Assembly: GCF_000621545.1 (NCBI RefSeq)
Contig: NZ_JHYA01000004.1
Location: 124,001-188,000, forward strand
From: Anaerovibrio lipolyticus LB2005
GTDB taxonomy: Bacteria > Bacillota > Negativicutes > Selenomonadales > Selenomonadaceae
DNA: 64,000 bases
Direction of reading: 5' to 3'
Part shown: positions 1 to 7,702 of the stretch, one piece after another
Layout: the number at the start of each line of letters is the position of its first letter
How positions within the stretch are numbered: the first letter of the stretch is position 1
The notes under the pieces: model-generated
Told to the model about the DNA's origin: nothing
What the model saw: the letters and a program-made list of their open reading frames with translations, nothing else
Database searches by the model: none
Program-made: the position numbers and the translations under genes

Positions 1-344
1 CATGGGCAAGACAGGGAGTATTATTGCTAAACACTGTTTTGACGGTGCAGGCCCATAATGCCAATTCCCACCAGGGAAAGGGCTGGGAAATTTTTACTGA
101 CAGGATAATTTCCATTCTTAATGAGCGGGAAAAGCCTATGGTGTTTATTTTGTGGGGGGCACCGGCAAGACGGAAAAAGGCCATGATTACCAATAAGGCT
201 CATCTTATAATTGAGTCGCCCCATCCAAGTCCTCTTTCTGCTTATCGGGGCTTTTTTGGCAGTCGGCCATTTTCCAGAGCCAACGAATTCCTGAAGTCAA
301 CAGGCCAGGAGCCTATTAATTGGCAGCTGCCAAATATACATTAG
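1..344 (+). CDS. ung: Uracil-DNA glycosylase, C-terminal part (cut by left edge)
   Basis: Family 1 uracil-DNA glycosylase removes uracil from DNA to start base-excision repair. The open frame runs in from the left edge (first full codon at position 3), so an apparent TTG start at 24 is internal. Visible family signatures are [15 protein letters not shown] at the edge, then the NSHQGKGW segment, ILWGAPA, and the DNA-intercalation loop [13 protein letters not shown] with its catalytic histidine, followed by FSRANEFL. About half of the usual 220-230 residues is present. It ends at a TAG, and a family 1 palindromic repeat begins 8 bases later. Identification is firm from the motifs; only the N-terminal half with the catalytic aspartate lies outside the window. 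Confidence 0.95.
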   Translation, partial: WARQGVLLLNTVLTVQAHNANSHQGKGWEIFTDRIISILNEREKPMVFILWGAPARRKKAMITNKAHLIIESPHPSPLSAYRGFFGSRPFSRANEFLKSTGQEPINWQLPNIH

Positions 345-351
345 ATTTTAT

Positions 352-562
352 TGGGCAAATGACTAATGGCTTTCACGCCGTCCCTGTGCTAAAACTTTTT
401 CTTGCTTTTTATATAGCGGCAAAAATCATAACTCGCTTCGCCCTAAAGGACTAGCTTCGCGTCGCTCAAACAGATGATTTTTCCCACTATGATTAAGGTA
501 TAGCAACAAAAAGTTTCTGAACGCACAGTGACTAAATGTTCAAGCCACTAGTCATTTGCCCA
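352..562. repeat. Family 1 long-palindrome repeat, copy A
   Basis: A 211-base imperfect palindrome. The outer arms TGGGCAAATGACTAATGGC and its near-exact inverse at 544-562 pair at 18 of 19 positions. Further inverted segments follow inwards: AAAACTTTTT against AAAAAGTTT, and GCAAAAATCAT against ATGATTTTTCC. The tip is GAGCGACGCGAAGCTAGTCC and onward when read on the minus strand, identical to the tip of copy D. It fills the gap between ung and tRNA-Gln. Other copies are at 26846, 32109, 32927, 36855, 42880, 45602 and 47256. Confidence 0.85.
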
Positions 563-587
563 TAAATCAAATATTAAAAAATAATTG

Positions 588-616
588 TTGACAAGCTGCC
601 ACCTTTTAGATATAAT
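588..616 (+). promoter_or_regulatory. Sigma-70-type promoter of tRNA-Gln
   Basis: A perfect -35 TTGACA (588-593) and a perfect -10 TATAAT (611-616) are separated by 17 bases. They lie 22 bases upstream of the tRNA 5' end, as expected for a strong stable-RNA promoter. Confidence 0.9.
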
Positions 617-638
617 TCTCGTTGTCTGAAAGACTAAT

Positions 639-714
639 AGGGGTATCGCCAAGTTGGTAAGGCACTGGATTCTGAATCCAGCATTCGTAGGTTCGAGTCC
701 TGCTACCCCTGCCA
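639..714 (+). tRNA. tRNA-Gln (anticodon CTG)
   Basis: A full cloverleaf with encoded CCA. The acceptor stem AGGGGTA (639-645) pairs with TACCCCT (704-710). The D arm contains AAGTTGGTAAGG. The anticodon stem CTGGA/TCCAG encloses the loop TTCTGAA, giving anticodon CTG. The T arm is GTAGG TTCGAGT CCTGC. It is followed by discriminator G and CCA. CTG reads only CAG, so a separate TTG isoacceptor is expected elsewhere in the genome. Confidence 0.96.
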
Positions 715-726
715 TTTAACTTCAAG

Positions 727-750
727 AGACTGCGTTGCAGTCTTTTTTTT
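727..750 (+). terminator. Intrinsic terminator of tRNA-Gln
   Basis: A 7-bp stem AGACTGC/GCAGTCT with a 3-base loop is followed by an uninterrupted T run. It lies 13 bases after the tRNA CCA end. Confidence 0.88.
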
Positions 751-823
751 ATGCCTTACCCTATGGGGAAGGGGAATTGTCCCAGTCTTTTGAGACGTTG
801 GATGAGGTAATAAAAAATATTTC

Positions 824-852
824 TTGCATCGAATCTTTCAGAGTGATATAAT
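824..852 (+). promoter_or_regulatory. Promoter of the rpsF-ssb-rpsR operon
   Basis: A -35 TTGCAT (824-829), a 17-base spacer and a perfect -10 TATAAT (847-852). It lies about 100 bases before the rpsF start, leaving a leader long enough for the hairpin at 907-927. Confidence 0.75.
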
Positions 853-906
853 TTTCAAGTCACAAGGACAAAGATAGTTTCAAATTTTCGTTTGATAACT
901 TTCTCT

Positions 907-927
907 GCTCCTTATGTAATAAGGAGC
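907..927 (+). promoter_or_regulatory. Leader hairpin before rpsF
   Basis: A perfect 9-bp stem GCTCCTTAT/ATAAGGAGC closes a 3-base loop, 27 bases upstream of the rpsF GTG. rpsF operons in many bacteria are autoregulated by the S6:S18 complex binding a leader hairpin. That this hairpin has that role is inference; the characteristic bulged CCG motif was not found. Confidence 0.4.
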
Positions 928-953
928 CAAAGACCAAAGAGGGAGGTGATTTC

Positions 954-1238
954 GTGAGAAAGTACGAAGTCATATTCATTGTTAAACCAATGGAAGAAGA
1001 GGCAACTAACGCTGTAGTTGAGAAGTTCACTAAGCTGTTTGCTGCTAATGGCGGTACTGTTGATTCCGAGGATCGTTGGGGCAAGAAGCGTCTTGCTTAT
1101 GAGATCAAGGATTGTACCGAAGGCTACTATGTTCTGCTTAACGTAACTGCAGAGCCTGCTTGCGTAGCTGAAGTTGACCGTGTTATGAAGATTACTGATG
1201 ATCTTCTCAAGCACATGGTTGTACGTGTAGAAGAGTAA
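954..1238 (+). CDS. rpsF: 30S ribosomal protein S6
   Basis: Ribosomal protein S6, 94 residues, sits on the platform of the small subunit next to S18. The sequence MRKYEVIFIVKPMEEE, the central WGKKRLAYEIKD and the YYVLLNVTA strand are typical of the whole family, and the length is normal. Translation starts at a GTG preceded by a strong GGGAGGTGA ribosome binding site. It is the first gene of the standard rpsF-ssb-rpsR operon, and the order matches most Firmicutes. An upstream promoter and leader hairpin suggest operon-level control. Confidence 0.97.
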   Translation: MRKYEVIFIVKPMEEEATNAVVEKFTKLFAANGGTVDSEDRWGKKRLAYEIKDCTEGYYVLLNVTAEPACVAEVDRVMKITDDLLKHMVVRVEE

Positions 1239-1257
1239 TAGTTTCGGGAGGTAAACC

Positions 1258-1698
1258 ATGAACAAGGTTATACTGGCAGGCAGATTAGCTCGTGATCCAG
1301 AAATGCGTTATACCACTTCTGGTAAGGCAGTTGCATCATTTTCTTTGGCAGTAAATCGCCGTTTTGGCCGTAATGCCGGAGATCAGCAGCAGACTGCGGA
1401 TTTTATTCCGATTATCGCTTGGGAAAAATTAGCTGAAATTTGTGGTAATAACCTCATAAAAGGAAGTCAGGTATTGGTAGAAGGCCGTATGCAGGTGAGA
1501 TCCTACGATGCCCAGGACGGATCCAAGAGATACGTTACTGAGGTAGTTGCGAACGAGATTGAGTTTATGGGATCAAAGCAGCAGCGTGACCCTAATGGTG
1601 GTGGATTTGCTCCATCCCCTGCTGCAGCACCAGCTGAAGCAGCTCCTATGGGCGGTTTTGGTGGCAGCCCAGTACCGGATGACGATATTCCATTTTGA
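1258..1698 (+). CDS. ssb: Single-stranded DNA-binding protein
   Basis: SSB coats single-stranded DNA in replication, repair and recombination. The N-terminal OB fold covers about residues 1-105 (MNKVILAGRLARDPEMRYT, then FIPIIAWEKLAE, VEGRMQVRSY). A flexible Gly/Pro/Ala-rich linker follows at about 110-138. The protein ends in the acidic tip DDDIPF, which recruits partner proteins. At 146 residues it is of normal length. The start has a GGGAGG site and lies 19 bases after rpsF, inside the operon. Being encoded with rpsF and rpsR, it is the main cellular SSB rather than a plasmid or competence paralogue. Confidence 0.97.
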   Translation: MNKVILAGRLARDPEMRYTTSGKAVASFSLAVNRRFGRNAGDQQQTADFIPIIAWEKLAEICGNNLIKGSQVLVEGRMQVRSYDAQDGSKRYVTEVVANEIEFMGSKQQRDPNGGGFAPSPAAAPAEAAPMGGFGGSPVPDDDIPF

Positions 1699-1713
1699 TA
1701 GGAGGGAATATAC

Positions 1714-1947
1714 TTGATTAAGCGTGATAGAAGCAGAAGACCTCGTAAGAAGGTTTGCAGTTTCTGCGTAGATAAAGTAGAAGTTATCGACTATAAGGAC
1801 GTTGCTAAGCTCCGTCGTTATATCACCGAGCGTGGTAAGATTTTACCTCGTCGTATTTCTGGCAACTGCGCAAAGCATCAGCGTCAGGTTACCGTAGCTA
1901 TTAAGCGCGCACGTAACATCGCTTTGTTGCCATTTACTGCTGAGTAA
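1714..1947 (+). CDS. rpsR: 30S ribosomal protein S18
   Basis: S18, 77 residues, partners S6 on the 30S platform. The family core [20 protein letters not shown], the [10 protein letters not shown] segment and [12 protein letters not shown] are present. The N-terminal CSFCVDK pair together with the later C and H residues gives a possible zinc-type (C+) S18. Translation starts at TTG with GGAGGG upstream; no ATG in frame would give a standard N-terminus. It is the last gene of the operon and is followed by a UUCG-capped terminator. Confidence 0.97.
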   Translation: MIKRDRSRRPRKKVCSFCVDKVEVIDYKDVAKLRRYITERGKILPRRISGNCAKHQRQVTVAIKRARNIALLPFTAE

Positions 1948-1959
1948 TAAAATGATAAG

Positions 1960-1990
1960 GAGGTGTCACTTCGGTGATGCCTCTTTTTAT
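1960..1990 (+). terminator. Intrinsic terminator of the rpsF operon
   Basis: A 10-bp stem (1960-1969 with 1974-1983, including two G-T pairs) is capped by a C(TTCG)G tetraloop and followed by TTTTTAT. It lies 13 bases after the rpsR stop. Confidence 0.88.
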
Positions 1991-2015
1991 TATGTTCCCT
2001 TTTTGAGAGGTTTTT

Positions 2016-3605
2016 ATGGCAACCACAGAAAGATTAATTAAGGATATAACACGGGAACGGCGCTTTCATTTCCGTTTATTTATAGAAGGAATTATTGTAG
2101 GTATTTTTGCAGGCTGTGTCATCGCTCTGTTCAGATACCTGTTGGGGGCTTCGGAAATCCTGCGGCCCATGATTTATAACATGGTGGCAGACAGCTTCGT
2201 GGCTGGTGATTATTCATTGCCCCTGCTGTACATCGCCACCTTTGTAATAATTGGCTGGCTGCTTATGAAGATAGTTCAAAATGAGCCCATGTGTACCGGC
2301 AGTGGTATTCCCCAGATAAAGGGTATACTCATGGGGCGCATGAATATGCGATGGCTGTCCGTGTTGGTTTCCAAGCTCATTGGTGGTGTGCTGGCCATTG
2401 GCGCCGGTTTGTCCCTTGGCCGTGAGGGCCCTAGTGTTCAGCTGGGGGCATGTGTGGGGCAGGGAGTGAGCCGCAGACTTATCAGAACCCGTTACGAGGA
2501 ACGCATATTGATGACTGCTGGTTCCGGAGCTGGCTTGGCGGCTGCCTTTAATGCACCTTTGGCCGGGGTGATTTTCGGTTTGGAGGAGCTTCACAAGAGC
2601 TTTTCCCCGGTGCTACTTATGGCTTCTATTACTGCGGCAGTAACCGCCACCACCTTTACTCAGGTTATTTTTGGGGCGGGACCCGTATTTCATATTGGGG
2701 ATCTGGCAATTTTTCCCTTAAATATGTTTGGTATCCTCATTTTATTAGGTGCTTTCATTGGCCTGTTGGGGCGCATTTTTAACCCCTCCCTGCTCTTTTC
2801 CATGAATACCTATGACCGTTTGGGGCTACGCGGTATTAAACGTCCGCTGCTGCCTCTTTTGCTGGCGGCAGCTCTTGGCTTTATTTTGCCGGATATTTTA
2901 GGGGGCGGCAATCGGTTGGTGGATGCCCTTTCCCATAATTGGTATCCCCTTTATTTTCTCATAATACTATTTGTGGGTAAGTTCCTCTTTACCATGGTGT
3001 GCTTTGGTTCCGGAGTACCGGGTGGCATATTCCTGCCTATGCTGGTGCTGGGGGCTGCTGGAGGTGCAGTATTTGGTAGTGTACTGGCCAGCTTCGGAGT
3101 ATTGCCTTACATATATGTAGGGGATATTATCGTTTTCGGTATGGCGGCGTATTTTGCGGCGGTGGTAAAATCTCCGATTACTGGCAGTGTTCTCATTATG
3201 GAAATGACAGGCTCCTTCCATCATTTGCTGGCCCTTATATGCGTATCCATGACAGCCTATCTGGTGGCGGATCTTACGGGGGGTAAGCCTGTATATGAGG
3301 AGCTTTTAAATCGTGCCATCAGACTGAAGGAAAAGGCTCACGGAATAGGTGCCAGCTCCTCTGGACGACGTATTGCCCTGGAGCTGGTGGTGAGCTCCGG
3401 AAGCGTTGTGGATAAGGCACTTATCAGGGATATAAAATGGCCTGAGCAAACTGTTGTGGTGGACATAAAAAGGGGGCTGCAGCGCATAAACCCCATGGAG
3501 GATGCCCGACTTTATGCAGGGGATTTTGTGTATTTGTTAACCAATGATACTGATATTTCCCTTTTAAAAGATATGATAGAAAAGGAATCTACCCCGAAGC
3601 GTTAA
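2016..3605 (+). CDS. CLC-family chloride/proton antiporter with TrkA-C domain
   Basis: A ClC membrane protein of 529 residues. The selectivity-filter signatures are all visible: GSGIPQ (95-100), GREGPS (135-140, with gating Glu137), the helix segment AAAFNAPLAGVIFGLEEL, and GSGVPGGIFLP. Both glutamates of the LEEL motif (190-191) are kept, which is typical of proton-coupled antiporters rather than pure channels. About 10-12 membrane helices span residues 20-430. The tail (about 450-525) looks like a TrkA-C/RCK-C regulatory domain, suggesting ligand control. A monocistronic unit is likely, since it follows the rpsR terminator. The transported ion is inferred; fluoride-specific CLCs carry different filter motifs. 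Confidence 0.9.
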   Translation: MATTERLIKDITRERRFHFRLFIEGIIVGIFAGCVIALFRYLLGASEILRPMIYNMVADSFVAGDYSLPLLYIATFVIIGWLLMKIVQNEPMCTGSGIPQIKGILMGRMNMRWLSVLVSKLIGGVLAIGAGLSLGREGPSVQLGACVGQGVSRRLIRTRYEERILMTAGSGAGLAAAFNAPLAGVIFGLEELHKSFSPVLLMASITAAVTATTFTQVIFGAGPVFHIGDLAIFPLNMFGILILLGAFIGLLGRIFNPSLLFSMNTYDRLGLRGIKRPLLPLLLAAALGFILPDILGGGNRLVDALSHNWYPLYFLIILFVGKFLFTMVCFGSGVPGGIFLPMLVLGAAGGAVFGSVLASFGVLPYIYVGDIIVFGMAAYFAAVVKSPITGSVLIMEMTGSFHHLLALICVSMTAYLVADLTGGKPVYEELLNRAIRLKEKAHGIGASSSGRRIALELVVSSGSVVDKALIRDIKWPEQTVVVDIKRGLQRINPMEDARLYAGDFVYLLTNDTDISLLKDMIEKESTPKR

Positions 3606-3671
3606 AAAATAAATTTTTTCAGTTGTAGTATTTTTTGAAATTTCGTGCAAAAGAATATGAAATATGATAAA

Positions 3672-3765
3672 GTAATAACGAGTTAAAATGACTGTTGTCT
3701 CGTTGAAACGCTATTTTGAAGATTTTTCTTTTTGCAAAGAAAAATTTGAACAATGGCGTTATACC
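3672..3765 (-). repeat. Family 2 stem-loop repeat, copy a
   Basis: Read on the minus strand it matches the other family 2 copies: ATAACGCCATTGTTCAAATTT, an inverted TTTTTCTTT/AAAGAAAAA-like stem, then GCGTTTCAACGAG, a 16-base loop and CTCGTTAT. The ATAACG edge faces the DeoR gene and presents GTTATACC about 60 bases before its start codon, usable as a -10. The repeat fills most of the gap between the CLC and DeoR genes. Confidence 0.7.
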
Positions 3766-3824
3766 TGGAAAATTGAGACTCATTTAGGATTTTATATAAA
3801 TTTGATTGTAAGGACGTGGGATAG

Positions 3825-4592
3825 ATGTTTTTGGAAGAGCGCCAGGAAAGCATTATGAATTTGCTTAATGCCGAGGGTAAGGTTCGGGTTAAGGAGCTTA
3901 GTGCCAAGTTTAACGTTACAGACGACTGTATCCGTAAAGATCTAGGGTCCCTGGAAAAGCAGGGCCGTCTTAAGAGAACCTATGGCGGCGCAGTGGCTAT
4001 CAGAGAGAATATTCACGCCATCGAGGTCAGCAAGCACAAGGGCTCCGATGTGGATGCCAAGCGTCGCATTGCTCAGGCGGCAGTTAAGCTCATTCACGAG
4101 CACGATATGGTTTTTTTGGATATTTCCACCAGCAATCTGGCCATTGCGGAGCTCTTGATAAAGGACCAGCGGGAGCTTACCATTGTTACCAATATGATTG
4201 ATATTCTGATTATTCTGGCCCGTCACCCTAGGATTCGCGTTATCTTTGCCGGTGGCAAGATTAACAAGAGTCGTGATGGCTTCTGGGGCGGCATGACCAT
4301 GGATTTCATCTCCCATTTGAAGCCGGATATTGCCTTTGTGGGGGCTGTAGGTGTGGATGTAATGGAAAACAGCGTATCCACCTACGATATTGAGGATGGT
4401 ATCAATAAGTCCCGTATTATCCGGGTTAGCAAGCGGGCCTATGTTGTGGCTGAGGCCAAAAAGCTCAGCACCGACGGCAACTATAATTATGCCACCCTGG
4501 ACACCCTGTCCGGTCTAATTACTGACGCCCTGCCAGATGAGAAAATCCGCAAGGCGGCTGCTGACTATGGCGTGGACATTATTGTGCCATAA
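3825..4592 (+). CDS. DeoR-family transcriptional regulator
   Basis: A 255-residue DeoR/GlpR-type regulator. The N-terminal winged helix-turn-helix covers about residues 3-58 (ERQESIMNLLNAEGKVRVKE, then DDCIRKDLGSLEKQGRLKR with the usual R-K-D-L recognition helix). It is followed by the DeoR sensor domain, a ribose-5-phosphate-isomerase-like fold (DMVFLDISTSN, VTNMIDI, FAGGKIN, FVGAVGVD). Members usually bind a phosphorylated sugar. No carbohydrate operon lies next to it: the downstream gene is an LtaS-like transferase 21 bases away, likely co-transcribed, so the target is unclear. The upstream region is a family 2 repeat. Confidence 0.9.
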   Translation: MFLEERQESIMNLLNAEGKVRVKELSAKFNVTDDCIRKDLGSLEKQGRLKRTYGGAVAIRENIHAIEVSKHKGSDVDAKRRIAQAAVKLIHEHDMVFLDISTSNLAIAELLIKDQRELTIVTNMIDILIILARHPRIRVIFAGGKINKSRDGFWGGMTMDFISHLKPDIAFVGAVGVDVMENSVSTYDIEDGINKSRIIRVSKRAYVVAEAKKLSTDGNYNYATLDTLSGLITDALPDEKIRKAAADYGVDIIVP

Positions 4593-4613
4593 GATTTTAA
4601 TCAAGGAAGTAAT

Positions 4614-6656
4614 ATGACAAATAGTAATAAGAACCAGTTCAAGGACTGGAATAATTATTATAATCTTATAATCAAGGGGCTGAAGGTATTTCTTTTTTAT
4701 CTCTCAGTCCTTTCTCTTTGCCGTGTGATATTTATCGGCCTCCTTCGGGATTACATGGGTGCTGATGCAGCCTCTGCCGATATTTGGCTGGCCATTTTCG
4801 GGGGGACCCGCTTAAGTATACAGACGGCTGGTCTTATGACTATGGTGGTGGGATTGCCATCAGCTGTGGCTGCTGTTTTCAGCAGAAAAGGCGGCAAAAT
4901 ACTCTTTAAGGTATTAAGTGCTTTGACAGCGGCTGTTACCATGATACTGTTCTTTGCCAGCATACCCTATTACCATCAGTTCCATTCAAGATTTCATCAG
5001 ATGCTGTTTAATACAGCCAACGATGATGTTTATGCCCTTTTTGTATCTCTTGTTCAGGAATTTAATCTGCCACTAAGGCTTGCCGGGGCTTTGCTGGTGG
5101 CCTTTATGGTGTGGTGGCTGCTCAATAAATTTCTTGAGTTCCAATTTACGGAACGTCTTTGCATAAAGGGAAAGCTGGCATCATTTGGAAGGACCGGTAT
5201 TTGGGCAGAGAAAATATTGGTAATTGCTGTCTTTTATTTGGTGGCCCGCCTTGTATTTTTCGGTGGCAGCCTTAGCTGGGAAAACTCTGTCAGCTGGGAA
5301 AATGCGGGAATTACCAGGGATGCCTTTTTGAATGAGGCTATTTTGGACGATTATCAGGCCATTTATCGTGGGTATCGTATGAACGGGCGGTTACTGTCCT
5401 CTGAGGGATTGGATTTTACCCCTCAGCAGATTCAGGAGCTGGCTGCTCACATGGTGGGCAAGAACCCGGACAGCAATAATCTGGAGGATTATATTACCAG
5501 AAGCGCCCAGGGTCCCCAGATTGAGAAGCCAAAGCATATCTTCTTAATAGTTTCTGAAAGCTACGCCAACTGGCCTCTGCTGGATAAATACAAAAATCTT
5601 CATATCGCCGATGGTATGAGGTCTGTTATCAAGGAACAGGATACAGCCTATTGTCCGGCATTTTTGCCTAATGGGGGCAGTACCGTTTCTGCTGTAACTG
5701 GCATTGTGACTGGGCTGGCGGATGCCAATCTGTATCTTACCACTATGCCCGAGTCCTTTGCGGCTCCGTATCCAACCTCCATTGCTCCACAGATGAAGGA
5801 GCTGGGCTATGATACCACCATGTGGTACGCGGGGCCTTCCACCTGGGAGAGGATAGAGCCATTTGTATTGGCCCAGGGCTTTGACCATTTTCGGGGCAAG
5901 GGCAGTATGCCTCAGGAGGCCACCGGCAGTGTATGGGGTGTTGATGACGAATACCTTTATCAGGCGGTGCTGGAAGGGGTTGACCCTGAAAAGGACAGCT
6001 TTAACGTGATTCTTAATGTTTCAAACCATTCACCATTTAATGTGGATCTGAAATCGAAGGGCTTTGATTCCCAGCAGGTTATTGACGGACTGCCTGAGGA
6101 GGCCAAGGGAGATGCTGAGCTGATTAATCAGCTGGGACATTTTTGGTATGCGGACCGTGAAATGGCAAAATTTATCAAAACCATCAAGGAAAAGTATCCT
6201 GACAGTTTGGTTTTGGTGGTGGGTGATCATGCTGAGCGATATAACATCGATAAGACACCTAACATTTATGAGCGCTATGGTGTGCCTCTTATCATTACTG
6301 GCAAGGGGGTAACCCCAAATCTTATGATTCCAAAGGCAGCGGGAAGCCAGATAGATATTGCTCCAACTATTTTGGAAATGATAGCCCCTAAGGGCTTTAA
6401 GTATATGTCCATAGGCTCCAGCCTTACCCGCCAGAATACCATGGGGGTTAATTATGCCGTATGGTTCACAAGGGATTATTACGGTGAGGCGGATATTTAT
6501 CCTCTCCAGCCAATTCCTATTGATGCCAACGGGGGAGCAGAGCCAATGGATGTGTTGGAAATGCAGATATATTGTGATACAGTTCGCTCTATTTCCTGGT
6601 GGCTGCCAAAATACGGCAATATTATGGATGAGAGTCTGATGGAGGCAAAGAAATGA
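4614..6656 (+). CDS. LtaS/MdoB-type phosphoglycerol transferase (sulfatase fold)
   Basis: A membrane-anchored alkaline-phosphatase-superfamily enzyme of 680 residues. Five hydrophobic helices occupy roughly residues 22-230, and the extracytoplasmic sulfatase domain begins near 305. Motifs: HIFLIVSESYANWP (metal aspartate position replaced by glutamate, as in LtaS), NGGSTVSAVTG (candidate nucleophile threonine) and VVGDHAERY near the C-terminus. Such enzymes transfer glycerol-phosphate or phosphoethanolamine to polymers, glycans or lipid A. In a diderm with LPS, an OM-glycan or lipid A target is as plausible as lipoteichoic acid. The stop codon overlaps the radical SAM gene (ATGA), so the two are translationally coupled. 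Confidence 0.85.
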   Translation: MTNSNKNQFKDWNNYYNLIIKGLKVFLFYLSVLSLCRVIFIGLLRDYMGADAASADIWLAIFGGTRLSIQTAGLMTMVVGLPSAVAAVFSRKGGKILFKVLSALTAAVTMILFFASIPYYHQFHSRFHQMLFNTANDDVYALFVSLVQEFNLPLRLAGALLVAFMVWWLLNKFLEFQFTERLCIKGKLASFGRTGIWAEKILVIAVFYLVARLVFFGGSLSWENSVSWENAGITRDAFLNEAILDDYQAIYRGYRMNGRLLSSEGLDFTPQQIQELAAHMVGKNPDSNNLEDYITRSAQGPQIEKPKHIFLIVSESYANWPLLDKYKNLHIADGMRSVIKEQDTAYCPAFLPNGGSTVSAVTGIVTGLADANLYLTTMPESFAAPYPTSIAPQMKELGYDTTMWYAGPSTWERIEPFVLAQGFDHFRGKGSMPQEATGSVWGVDDEYLYQAVLEGVDPEKDSFNVILNVSNHSPFNVDLKSKGFDSQQVIDGLPEEAKGDAELINQLGHFWYADREMAKFIKTIKEKYPDSLVLVVGDHAERYNIDKTPNIYERYGVPLIITGKGVTPNLMIPKAAGSQIDIAPTILEMIAPKGFKYMSIGSSLTRQNTMGVNYAVWFTRDYYGEADIYPLQPIPIDANGGAEPMDVLEMQIYCDTVRSISWWLPKYGNIMDESLMEAKK

Positions 6657-7585
6657 GCGGCATTTTAGATAATGGTGTAGGGGATTTATTGGCAGACTGT
6701 TCCATATGCCCCCGCCTTTGCCACGCTGATCGCGTAAAGGGAACAGGATTTTGTGGAGGGGGCCTTAAGGCCAAGGTGGCTTTGGTGAGCATTCACCCAT
6801 GGGAGGAGCCGGTAATTGCCGGAGAAAAGGGAGCTGGAACGGTTTTCTTTTCCGGCTGTAACCTTCGCTGTATGTTTTGTCAGAATCATGAGATTAGTCA
6901 CGGCCATAAGGGCATTGAGGTATCTGATGAGCGCTTGGGGGAAATTTTCTATGAGCAGCAGCTGCGGGGCGCATCAACTCTTGATTTGGTTACGCCTACC
7001 CATTACGTTCCCCAAATAATTAGAGGATTATTTTTTGCAAAAAAGAAGGGTTTTTCACTGCCCGTGGTGTATAATTCAAGTGGATATGAAAATATCTCCA
7101 CTTTGGATTTACTTGGAGATATGGTGGACGTGTTTTTGCCGGATTTAAAGTATTATTCGGAAGATTTGGCCGGTGAGTATTCCAAAGCACCGGATTACTT
7201 TCGGGTGGCCAGCAGGGCCATCAGAAAAATGGTTCAGCTGACAGGAGCTGCTGTGGAAAGGGGCGGTATACTCCAAAAGGGGGTGCTGGTACGGCATATG
7301 GTTTTGCCTGGAGCCCGAAAGGACAGTATGGCTTTGTTGAAATGGTTGTGGGAAGAGTTTGGTGACAGCATTATGGTGAGCATAATGAATCAGTATACTC
7401 CAGCCTATAAGGCCCTTGCCCACCCAAAGCTAAAACGGCCTTTGACCACCTTTGAATATGATTCTGTGGTGGATTTTGCACTGGATTTGGGATTTACCAG
7501 ATGCTTTGTACAGGAATCCGGGGCGGCAAGGGAAGAATTCATTCCCAAGTGGACAGGCCAGGGAGTTGAAACTTTCCATATATAA
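6653..7585 (+). CDS. PflX-like radical SAM protein
   Basis: A 310-residue radical SAM protein of the PflA-like PflX group (COG1313). The cluster motif is CNLRCMFC (Cys69, Cys73, Cys76). Four extra cysteines lie upstream in CSICPRLC...GFC (16, 19, 23, 34), a pattern found in this subfamily. The GAGTVFFSGCN strand and the MVLPGARKDS segment also fit. The function of the family is not established; similarity to PFL-activating enzymes suggests protein-radical or cofactor chemistry. It overlaps the LtaS-like gene by 4 bases, so a joint role is possible but unproven. No glycyl radical enzyme partner is adjacent. Confidence 0.88.
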   Translation: MSGILDNGVGDLLADCSICPRLCHADRVKGTGFCGGGLKAKVALVSIHPWEEPVIAGEKGAGTVFFSGCNLRCMFCQNHEISHGHKGIEVSDERLGEIFYEQQLRGASTLDLVTPTHYVPQIIRGLFFAKKKGFSLPVVYNSSGYENISTLDLLGDMVDVFLPDLKYYSEDLAGEYSKAPDYFRVASRAIRKMVQLTGAAVERGGILQKGVLVRHMVLPGARKDSMALLKWLWEEFGDSIMVSIMNQYTPAYKALAHPKLKRPLTTFEYDSVVDFALDLGFTRCFVQESGAAREEFIPKWTGQGVETFHI

Positions 7586-7586
7586 T

Positions 7587-7619
7587 TTAGTTGTCTAAAC
7601 TAATTATTAAAGGTATAAT
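7587..7619 (+). promoter_or_regulatory. Promoter and possible operator of the PocR-MCP gene
   Basis: A -35 TTGTCT (7591-7596), a 17-base spacer and a -10 TATAAT (7614-7619). An inverted repeat TTAGTT-gtcta-AACTAA (7587-7603) covers the -35 and could be an operator. The start codon is about 84 bases downstream. Confidence 0.65.
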
Positions 7620-7702
7620 GGTATTATCCATCTTTTGACGTAATTTGAGAGATCAATTTATCGTGTGTTAAAAACAAACTTCACAGGGAGAGGTGCTTAT
7701 TT

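Noticed and set aside
352-562. Family 1 repeats as a CRISPR array or insertion sequence
   Set aside because: Copies are far apart, palindromic, with no regular spacers and no transposase frame inside.
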